Below, in pieces: positions 57,901 through 64,000 of a stretch of 64,000 nucleotides of DNA (position 1 is the first letter of the stretch; each line of letters starts with the position of its first letter). This DNA is from Sphingorhabdus rigui (lineage in GTDB: Bacteria > Pseudomonadota > Alphaproteobacteria > Sphingomonadales > Sphingomonadaceae). The stretch spans positions 1,358,546 to 1,422,545 of the forward strand of contig NZ_JACIEA010000001.1 of NCBI RefSeq assembly GCF_014196595.1, read 5' to 3'. A program made the position numbers and the translations under genes. A model generated the notes under the pieces. That model saw only the letters and a program-made list of their open reading frames with translations. It was not told the origin of the DNA and made no database searches.

Positions 57901-58245
57901 ATGGGTTTTTGTAACGAGTGTAATGCCGAATATAGTGAAGGGATGAAGTTCTGTCCGCAATGTGGCGCCAAAACGCCTGAGCAGCTTGCGGCCGAAAGCT
58001 TCCCCAGCCAAGCCAAGCATTATGTCGGTGAAGCCGCTGATGAATTGTGGGGCGCGACCAAGGATGCGTTCCACACGGGCAAACATTTGGCGGATCAAGA
58101 TACCGTCAAGAAAGTTGCTGGCGGTGCCGCCATCGGCGCTGCAGCCGCTGTCATTGCCCCAATCGGACTGGCAACAGGCGCATTGATTGGCGCCGGTATT
58201 GTTGCCTACCGCCACGTAAACAAGAAAAAGAATCAGGAAAAATAA
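57901..58245 (+). CDS. Zinc-ribbon protein with glycine-rich helix
   Basis: A 114-residue protein. Residues 4-21 form a zinc ribbon (Cys4, Cys7, Cys18 and Cys21 in FCNEC and FCPQC). A glycine/alanine-rich hydrophobic stretch follows (about 75-101, AGGAAIGAAAAVIAPIGLATGALIG), like a glycine-zipper membrane segment, and the tail is lysine-rich. Function unknown. AGAAGGGA precedes the ATG. Its TAA stop abuts the TTG start of nrdR, itself a zinc-ribbon regulator. Confidence 0.8.
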   Translation: MGFCNECNAEYSEGMKFCPQCGAKTPEQLAAESFPSQAKHYVGEAADELWGATKDAFHTGKHLADQDTVKKVAGGAAIGAAAAVIAPIGLATGALIGAGIVAYRHVNKKKNQEK

Positions 58246-58707
58246 TTGCGCTGCCCATTTTGCGGAAACGACGATAGCCAGGTTAAGGACAGCCGTCCCA
58301 CCGAAGACAATAGCGCTATCCGCAGACGGCGGCAGTGCGAAGGTTGCGGCGGTCGTTTCACGACTTTTGAGCGCATTCAGCTGCGTGAGCTATCGGTGGT
58401 CAAGACCGACGGCAAGCGTGAGCCTTTTGAGCGTGAAAAGCTTGAACGCTCGCTTTCGGTCGCGTGTCGTAAGCGTCCCGTCGACCATGCCCAGATTGAA
58501 AAGCTCGCCTCTGCCATTCAGCGGCAGTTGGAAACCTTGGGCGAAAGCGAGATTGAGTCCAAGCGCATCGGCGAGTTTGTCATGGATGGGCTAAAGGCGC
58601 TCGATAGCGTCGCCTATATTCGCTTTGCATCGGTCTATAAAGACTTCAGCGAAGCGAAGGATTTTGAAGATTTCGCCGGGAGCGTGGTTGAAGCGGCGCA
58701 GAAATGA
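58246..58707 (+). CDS. nrdR: Transcriptional repressor NrdR
   Basis: Zinc-ribbon and ATP-cone repressor of ribonucleotide reductase genes, 153 residues. Cys3, Cys6 and the QCEGCGGRF pair form the zinc ribbon, and [20 protein letters not shown] begins the ATP-cone. The start is a TTG directly after the previous stop codon, with AGGAAA 6 nt upstream; the family N-terminus MRCPFCG confirms it. The stop overlaps the next gene by 4 nt (ATGA). Confidence 0.96.
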   Translation: MRCPFCGNDDSQVKDSRPTEDNSAIRRRRQCEGCGGRFTTFERIQLRELSVVKTDGKREPFEREKLERSLSVACRKRPVDHAQIEKLASAIQRQLETLGESEIESKRIGEFVMDGLKALDSVAYIRFASVYKDFSEAKDFEDFAGSVVEAAQK

Positions 58708-59426
58708 GTTCGCCGCCTGTTATCATTCTTGTTCGTCCGCAATTGGGCGAAAACATCGGCAAAGCCGCCCGCGCTATGCTGAATTTTGGCCTGACGGAAA
58801 TGCGCCTTGTCGCCCCGCGTGACGGGTGGCCCAACCCGAATGCCGGCCCTGCGGCGTCTGGCGCAGACATTGTGCTCGCCAATGCACAGGTTTTCCCAAC
58901 GCTTGCCGAAGCGACCGCGGACATCGCACATGTCTACGCGACGACCGTACGCAAGCGCGGCGTCACTAAGCCGGTGATTACACCTGAAGCAGCGGCAAAA
59001 GAGGTTGTCGGCAATGCCGGACGAAGCGCAATCTTGTTCGGTGCGGAGCGTTCCGGCCTTGAAAGCGATGAAGTCAACGTTGCGCGCGCCATCATCACTG
59101 TTCCCATTAATCCCGAGTTTGGATCTCTAAATCTGGCGCAGGCGGTCATTCTGTGCGCCTATGAATGGTCAAAAACCCAATCGCTTGCCAGCCCACCCAA
59201 AACGGATCTGGAACCGCCAGCGTCACAGTTTGAACTCGACGGTCTGATCGCGCAGCTTGATGCGATGCTGGAACCGTTAAATTACTTCACGCCGATCGAT
59301 CGTGCACCCGTCACACGGCGCACCTTGCGCAACTTGCTCACAAAGCCTGCATGGAACGCATATGAAGTGAGGACCTTACGCGGGGTGCTGACGACATTGA
59401 ACAGAAGGCGGCCCGCCGAAGAATAG
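58704..59426 (+). CDS. TrmJ/LasT-type tRNA or rRNA 2'-O-methyltransferase
   Basis: A SPOUT methyltransferase of 240 residues. [20 protein letters not shown] and [15 protein letters not shown] with [15 protein letters not shown] are the family motifs. TrmJ methylates the ribose of position 32 in tRNA; an equally possible relative is LasT. The C-terminal region (about 160-240) is the TrmJ-like extension. It overlaps nrdR by 4 nt. A weak hairpin (GGCAACAGC/GCTGTTTGC) follows the stop. Confidence 0.9.
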   Translation: MSSPPVIILVRPQLGENIGKAARAMLNFGLTEMRLVAPRDGWPNPNAGPAASGADIVLANAQVFPTLAEATADIAHVYATTVRKRGVTKPVITPEAAAKEVVGNAGRSAILFGAERSGLESDEVNVARAIITVPINPEFGSLNLAQAVILCAYEWSKTQSLASPPKTDLEPPASQFELDGLIAQLDAMLEPLNYFTPIDRAPVTRRTLRNLLTKPAWNAYEVRTLRGVLTTLNRRRPAEE

Positions 59427-59513
59427 AGACTTGGCAACAGCGCCCCAGCTGTTTGCGCCCATGCGTAAAAAGCAAGGCACCGCGCAGGCGCAATGGGATC
59501 AGGCATTTGAAAC

Positions 59514-59831
59514 TTAAGCGCGATTGGCATCCCACTTTTCGAGCTCGTAGGCGATGGAGGCTTCAACCAAAAGCTCCCATAAGTCGCCGACAACCTCTGC
59601 GGGGATGCCAGCGTTGCGTGCGGCGTCTTTCACATTTGCCAGCACCTGTTGCTTGCGCGCTTCATCGCGCACCGCAGTACGTTCGGTTTTGACGCGCGCC
59701 GCAGCATCCATATAAGCAAATCGTTGCGCCAGCAGATCGACCAGCTGCGCATCGACGGCGTCAACACCTGCCCGCACGTCAACCATGGTTGTGCAATTCC
59801 CGGGATTTTTTGGGCTATCAGTGCTGCTCAT
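59514..59831 (-). CDS. Chorismate mutase (AroQ type)
   Basis: A monofunctional AroQ-class chorismate mutase of 105 residues, converting chorismate to prephenate. VDVRAGVDAVDAQLVDLLAQR, KTERTAVRDEARKQQVL and the C-terminal helix form the usual three-helix fold. I chose the ATG at 59831 because AAAGG lies 7 nt upstream and the domain starts soon after; three in-frame start codons further upstream would add a non-homologous extension. Confidence 0.85.
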   Translation of the reverse strand: MSSTDSPKNPGNCTTMVDVRAGVDAVDAQLVDLLAQRFAYMDAAARVKTERTAVRDEARKQQVLANVKDAARNAGIPAEVVGDLWELLVEASIAYELEKWDANRA

Positions 59832-59944
59832 GGCAGCGCCTTTAAGGTTGACCATGCCTAAAGTCGAGCCAGATGTTGACATATGGCCGATCTGCAGCCA
59901 TAGGCGCCGCTTCGCAATCGACCCTGCATTCCGGTGAAGCAGGT

Positions 59945-59975
59945 GTCCGGCACATGTATATGTGTCGCGCGGGAC
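59945..59975 (+). promoter_or_regulatory. Hairpin in the rpsD leader
   Basis: CGGCACAT (59948-59955) pairs with ATGTGTCG (59960-59967) across a GTAT loop, with one G-U pair; GTC/GAC extend it. It ends 35 nt before the rpsD start. Ribosomal protein S4 often controls its own mRNA, so this is a candidate autoregulatory element, not a demonstrated one. Confidence 0.35.
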
Positions 59976-60009
59976 CGGAAACAACGTTGTTAGCAATTGG
60001 AGTCTTTAA

Positions 60010-60624
60010 ATGACGAAGCGTACAAGCTCGAAGTATAAACTTGACCGCCGCATGGGTGAAAACATCTGGGGCCGTCCAAAATCACCTGTAAACAAGCGTG
60101 AATATGGCCCCGGCCAGCATGGTCAGCGCCGTAAAGGCAAGCTTTCCGATTATGGTATTCAGCTGCGCGCCAAGCAGAAGCTTAAGGGCTATTATGGCGA
60201 CGTAACTGAAAAGCAGTTCAAGCGTGCGTATCAGGAAGCCAGCAACATGAAGGGCGATACCTCGCAGAACCTTATCGGTCTGCTCGAGCGTCGTTTGGAC
60301 ATGGTTGTATACCGCGCCAAGTTCGCCCCAACCATTTTCGCCGCACGCCAGATCGTTAGCCATGGCCACATTCGCGTCAATGGCGTGAAGTGCAACATCG
60401 CAAGCCGTCAGGTTGCGGTGGGCGACGTCATCAGCCTCGGCAACAAGGCCAAGGAAATGGCTTTGGTTATCGAAGCGCAAGGCCTCGCTGAGCGTGACAT
60501 TCCAGAATATGTTGCCGTAGACGGCAACGACAAGGTGACTTTCGCGCGTATCCCAACGCTCGACGAAGTGCCATACCCTGTTAAGATGGAACCAAATTTG
60601 GTCGTCGAATTCTATTCGCGTTAA
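60010..60624 (+). CDS. rpsD: 30S ribosomal protein S4
   Basis: Primary 16S rRNA-binding protein of 204 residues. [39 protein letters not shown] and the S4 RNA-binding domain ([30 protein letters not shown]) are present. No zinc-ribbon cysteines are in the N-terminus. It stands alone rather than in the alpha operon and ends in a strong terminator. TTGGAG 8 nt upstream sets the start. Confidence 0.97.
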   Translation: MTKRTSSKYKLDRRMGENIWGRPKSPVNKREYGPGQHGQRRKGKLSDYGIQLRAKQKLKGYYGDVTEKQFKRAYQEASNMKGDTSQNLIGLLERRLDMVVYRAKFAPTIFAARQIVSHGHIRVNGVKCNIASRQVAVGDVISLGNKAKEMALVIEAQGLAERDIPEYVAVDGNDKVTFARIPTLDEVPYPVKMEPNLVVEFYSR

Positions 60625-60643
60625 TCTTACAAACGATCTTACG

Positions 60644-60673
60644 AAAAAGGCGGTCCTTGTGGCCGCCTTTTTT
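60644..60673 (+). terminator. Rho-independent terminator of rpsD
   Basis: The stem AAAGGCGG/CCGCCTTT is followed by T residues, 20 nt after the rpsD stop codon. Confidence 0.94.
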
Positions 60674-60738
60674 GTTTGAGCCTGACCGGCGGGTCTGGCA
60701 GAAGGCGCGCAATAATCTTTCCCCCTTAGGAGAATTTC

Positions 60739-62406
60739 ATGCGCCTGCTGTCTCTGGCCCTTGTATCTGTTGTGGCTCTCACGACCGCCTGTCAAAAGGA
60801 CGTGGCGGTAGACGCCCTGCCGCAAGTCACAGTCCCTGCGCTTTCCGAAGCGACGATGAAGGACGTGACGCGCGAATTGTCACTCGACAGCTATGAAGGC
60901 CGCGCACCGGGTTCCGTCGGCGAAGAGAAGACCGTCGCCTATCTAATAGCCAAATTTAAAGCGGCAGGACTTGAGCCCGGCAATAATGGCAGCTGGACGC
61001 AGGATGTGCCGCTGATCGAAATCACCGCGAAAAATGTATCGGCGCTCACAATTGCCGACCGCAGCGGCAAGGCCATGTCATTTGCCTATGGCAACGAATA
61101 TGTCATTGGCAGTTACCGCGAGACACCCAAAACCGATATTAAGCAAAGCGAAATGGTCTTTGTCGGCCACGGCATTGTCGCCCCTGAAAAAGGCTGGAAC
61201 GACTATGCTGGCGTCGATGTTAAGGGCAAAACCGTCGTCGTCATGGTCAATGACCCCGATTTCGAAAATGAAGGTCTTGATGGCCCGTTCGGTGGCAAAG
61301 CCATGACCTATTACGGACGCTGGACATATAAATTTGAAGAAGCCGCGCGTCAAGGCGCTGCTGCCGTTTTGATCATCCACGACACTGCCCCTGCGGCATA
61401 TGGCTGGAATGTCGTCAACTCCAGTTGGACAGGCACACAATTTCTGGCGCAGTCAAAGGATGGCGGAAAGAGCCAGACAAAAGCCAATGGCTGGATCCAG
61501 AAATCCGTAGCCAAGAAAATTTTTGCCGCCGCCGGTCAAGATCTCGACAAGCAAATGGCCGCGGCCAAGCAAAAAGGCTTTAAGGCGGTTCCGTTGAACC
61601 TGACCGCGTCGATGAACTTCGAAAATGACATCGCGCGCAAGGCGAGCAAGAACGTCATTGGCGTCATGAAAGGCAGCAAGCGCCCCGACGAATATGTGCT
61701 TTACACGGCGCATTGGGACCATCTCGGTCGGTGCACGGCCGCGGCCGACGGCGACGACATTTGCAACGGTGCAGTCGACAATGCCACAGGCACTGCGGCA
61801 CTGGTCGCGTTGGCAGAAGGCTTCGCCAAGGCCGGCGCACCGGACCGTTCGGTCGTGTTCCTTGCGGTGACGGCTGAAGAAAGCGGCCTGCTTGGTTCGA
61901 AATTCTACGCCGAGAACCCCGTCTTCCCGCTGTCGCAAACCGTCGGCGGCGTGAACATGGATGCGTTCTCAATGTCTGGCCCGGCGAAGAATTTGACCGT
62001 CATCGGCAAAGGCAAATCGCAACTTGATCTCTATCTTGAGGCTGCGGCAAAGGCCGAAGGCCGGACACCTGAAACGGAACCGACACCGGAAAAGGGCTTC
62101 TACTACCGCTCTGACCATTTCAGCTTTGCAAAGCTTGGCGTGCCGATGGTGTATTTCGAAGGCGGGGACGATCTTGTCACCGGCGGTAAGGCCGCTGCAA
62201 AGGCCGCTGCGGAAGATTATGAAAAGAACCGTTACCACGCCCCCGGCGACGAATTTGACGAAAAATGGGATTGGTCCGGCGTCATGTCCGATTTGAAACT
62301 ATACTATCGCATCGGGCGGATGTTGGCGATGACCGACGCATGGCCAAACTGGAACGACGGCGACGAATTCCGCGCGGTCCGCGACAAGAGCCGCAACGGG
62401 AAATAA
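60739..62406 (+). CDS. M28 family metallopeptidase lipoprotein
   Basis: A predicted lipoprotein of 555 residues. The signal peptide ends in lipobox LTTAC with Cys18 as the lipid site. A protease-associated domain occupies about 135-290. The zinc site shows HWDH at about 325-328, then DDICNGAVDNATG and AEESGLLGSKFYAE. It shares the domain order and active site with the exported M28 protein at 1659-3143. Start follows TTAGGAGAATTTC. It probably degrades peptides at the outer membrane or periplasm; the substrate is unknown. agmatine deiminase begins 4 nt after its stop. Confidence 0.9.
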   Translation: MRLLSLALVSVVALTTACQKDVAVDALPQVTVPALSEATMKDVTRELSLDSYEGRAPGSVGEEKTVAYLIAKFKAAGLEPGNNGSWTQDVPLIEITAKNVSALTIADRSGKAMSFAYGNEYVIGSYRETPKTDIKQSEMVFVGHGIVAPEKGWNDYAGVDVKGKTVVVMVNDPDFENEGLDGPFGGKAMTYYGRWTYKFEEAARQGAAAVLIIHDTAPAAYGWNVVNSSWTGTQFLAQSKDGGKSQTKANGWIQKSVAKKIFAAAGQDLDKQMAAAKQKGFKAVPLNLTASMNFENDIARKASKNVIGVMKGSKRPDEYVLYTAHWDHLGRCTAAADGDDICNGAVDNATGTAALVALAEGFAKAGAPDRSVVFLAVTAEESGLLGSKFYAENPVFPLSQTVGGVNMDAFSMSGPAKNLTVIGKGKSQLDLYLEAAAKAEGRTPETEPTPEKGFYYRSDHFSFAKLGVPMVYFEGGDDLVTGGKAAAKAAAEDYEKNRYHAPGDEFDEKWDWSGVMSDLKLYYRIGRMLAMTDAWPNWNDGDEFRAVRDKSRNGK

Positions 62407-62410
62407 GCCA

Positions 62411-63391
62411 ATGACGTTCCGTATGCCCGCCGAATGGGCGCCCCATGAAGCCGTCTGGATTGGCTTTCCCAGTTCTGCGGAATATTGGGGTGCGCCGCTC
62501 CAACGCGCGCAGCAGCAGATGGCGGCCTTTGCCAATGCGGTACACGCATCGGGCCAGGGCGAACGGGTGCATGTGATTGCCGGTAACGCAGAGGCCATGG
62601 CCGTCGCCGAAGGACTCCTTGACGCTGGCGTCCATGTGGAACTGCGCCAAATTGGCGATGTTTGGTTGCGTGACACAGGCTGCATCATCGTGAAAGATGG
62701 GGATCGGCGGATTGCCCGTAATTTTGGCTTCAATGGTTGGGGAAACCGGTTTGACTATCCCGGCGATCAAACCATTGGCCAAGAATTGGCGGCGGATTTC
62801 GGTTTTGAAATTGCACAGGCGGATTGGATATTTGAAGGCGGATCGATTGATGTTGACGGTGAAGGTCTGGCCGCGACCACCGTCGATTGCCTTTTGAACC
62901 CGAACCGCAACCCAACGCTTGATAAGGCTGCAATTGAAGACCGGCTGCGCACTGATTTGGGGATAGAACGGTTGCTTTGGTTGGGCGACGGCCTCGCCAA
63001 CGACCATACCGACGGCCATATTGATAATTTGGCGCGCTTTGTTGGCCCGAACCATATTCTGGTTCCAAGCAGCGCTGGACTCGACGATCCAAACCAATCT
63101 GTCTTTGAAGATGCCCGCGCGCGCGCCGAAGCGTTCGGATGCAAAGTAACGCTGATGCCCTCAGTTGGCCGTTTTGAACAAGACGGGGAAATCGTGCCAG
63201 CAAGTTATATGAATTTCTACATCGGCAACCGCGCTGTCGTCGTGCCCATTTATGGCGGCGCAAACGATGACGCCGCGATTGACGTGTTGGCAAGCATCTA
63301 CCCCGAACGCGACGTTATCGGTGTCATGGCGGATGCTGTATTGACCGGCGGCGGAAGCTTTCATTGTTCCAGCCAACACGTGCCCGTTTGA
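62411..63391 (+). CDS. aguA: Agmatine deiminase
   Basis: A pentein-fold enzyme that converts agmatine to N-carbamoylputrescine, 326 residues. AEWAPHEAVWIGFPS, VWLRDTGCIIV, the NDHTDGHIDN block with catalytic His and Asp, and the C-terminal nucleophile Cys319 in GGGSFHCSSQHVPV are present. It is probably cotranscribed with the M28 peptidase gene 4 nt upstream. N-carbamoylputrescine amidohydrolase (aguB) is not in the window. Confidence 0.94.
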   Translation: MTFRMPAEWAPHEAVWIGFPSSAEYWGAPLQRAQQQMAAFANAVHASGQGERVHVIAGNAEAMAVAEGLLDAGVHVELRQIGDVWLRDTGCIIVKDGDRRIARNFGFNGWGNRFDYPGDQTIGQELAADFGFEIAQADWIFEGGSIDVDGEGLAATTVDCLLNPNRNPTLDKAAIEDRLRTDLGIERLLWLGDGLANDHTDGHIDNLARFVGPNHILVPSSAGLDDPNQSVFEDARARAEAFGCKVTLMPSVGRFEQDGEIVPASYMNFYIGNRAVVVPIYGGANDDAAIDVLASIYPERDVIGVMADAVLTGGGSFHCSSQHVPV

Positions 63392-63456
63392 TGATATTGG
63401 ATATCGACGCGAAACATAGCATAATCCCAAAACAACCAACCAAGAGGACGCCCCCA

Positions 63457-64000
63457 ATGAAAAAGACTTTTCTGATTGCCCTCGCCGCCACTGCGCTTGC
63501 AGCACCTGCCTTTGCTGATCATCACAGCATGAGCAAAGCCGAACATGACAAAATGCATAAGGAACATAGCGAACGGCTTGCAAAAATCCTCGCCGACCCG
63601 TCGCGCGGTGCCGATGCCAAGCGCGATCAATATCGTCATCCTGCCGAAACGTTTGAATTTTTCCGTTTGCACCCTGACCACGTCATTGGCGAATATGCGC
63701 CGGGTGGTGAATGGGTTTCGCGTATCCTTGGCCGTTATGTGAACGAAAATGGCAGATATACCGGCCTGTATTTCGGCACAAAAAGCTACTTCAGCGATCA
63801 ACAGAAAACCGGCATTGCCGCGGGCATTGCAAAGTTCCCTGCTGATGTCGCTGCAGTATCCGGACGTCCGGCGACAGATTTCAACGCGTTTTCGCTCAGT
63901 GAAATCCCAGAAGGTGCAAAGGGCTCGTTTGACCGCATAATTGTGATGCGCATGCTGCACAATATGATGAACTGGAACATCGCAGATTCCGAAATCAAGG
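63457..64000 (+). CDS. Secreted methyltransferase-like protein, partial
   Basis: The first 181 residues of a gene that runs off the right edge. A signal peptide (MKKTFLIALAATALAAPAFA) is followed by KRDQYRHPAETFEFFRLHPD and VIGEYAPGGEWVSRILGRYV, the N-terminal pattern of predicted class I SAM-dependent methyltransferases of the COG4798 type. An export signal on such a protein is unusual but known for this group. AGAGGA before the ATG supports the start. The C-terminus is missing, so the call is a family match only. Confidence 0.75.
   Translation, partial: MKKTFLIALAATALAAPAFADHHSMSKAEHDKMHKEHSERLAKILADPSRGADAKRDQYRHPAETFEFFRLHPDHVIGEYAPGGEWVSRILGRYVNENGRYTGLYFGTKSYFSDQQKTGIAAGIAKFPADVAAVSGRPATDFNAFSLSEIPEGAKGSFDRIIVMRMLHNMMNWNIADSEIK

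Noticed and set aside
59832-59996. Long N-terminal extension of chorismate mutase
   Set aside because: It overlaps the rpsD promoter region and has no similarity to the AroQ fold; the ATG at 59831 has a proper ribosome binding site.

Overview
The window is ordinary chromosome of an alphaproteobacterium, most likely a sphingomonad (Sphingorhabdus/Sphingopyxis-like). The evidence is the ChvI-ChvG pair joined to a short HprK, RapZ, an EIIA and HPr; CckA; HdaA; a circularly permuted two-piece tmRNA; an alphaproteobacterial SOS box of the GAAC-N7-GAAC type before recA; and several small proteins that look sphingomonad-like. Gene density is very high, many neighbours share ATGA or TAATG junctions, and I see no insertion sequence, prophage, CRISPR array, rRNA or tRNA gene.

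Layout. 0-8 kb: end of an rsmB-like gene, guaB, an M28 peptidase, a CitE-like lyase, an SPFH/NfeD pair, an unknown small protein and pckA. 8-13.2 kb: the chvI-chvG-hprK-rapZ-EIIA-HPr-rRNA/tRNA methyltransferase operon, divergent from pckA across an 18-bp perfect palindrome. 13.2-22 kb: rmuC, pssA/psd, icd, a CPA2 antiporter and alaS. 22-29.6 kb (minus strand): GST, ureohydrolase, recA, cckA, the remnant of an M13 peptidase, a DUF2062 protein, smpB and dapA. 29.6-42.4 kb: lytic transglycosylase, greB, ppk2, aspS, rnd, hdaA, a DUF2066 protein, purM-purN (purN fused to a YjbR domain), ndk, holC and pepA. 42.5-51.6 kb: lptD-surA-pdxA-rsmA, then an M20 hydrolase-astA-astB operon. 51.7-55.7 kb: a small membrane protein, permuted ssrA, ferredoxin, two tandem cysteine desulfurases and an alpha/beta hydrolase. 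55.7-64 kb: an inverted repeat, rpiB-glyA, a zinc-ribbon protein, nrdR, a SpoU methyltransferase, chorismate mutase, rpsD, a second M28 peptidase (lipoprotein), agmatine deiminase and the start of a secreted methyltransferase-like gene.

Genes that act together include: the regulatory phosphotransfer module (HprK/HPr/EIIA) with ChvG-ChvI next to pckA, controlling carbon entry and gluconeogenesis; lptD/surA for outer-membrane biogenesis; smpB and ssrA, both halves of trans-translation; recA with its own SOS operator; and arginine and agmatine catabolism (astA, astB, agmatine deiminase, ureohydrolase).

I did not find a clearly new multi-gene system. The observations most worth a second look are the permuted tmRNA and the triplicated hairpin motif beside it, the PurN-YjbR fusion, the internally deleted M13 peptidase immediately upstream of a TTG-started cckA, the palindrome at pckA, the M20 hydrolase in the arginine succinyltransferase operon, and a leader ORF whose stop overlaps the surA start.
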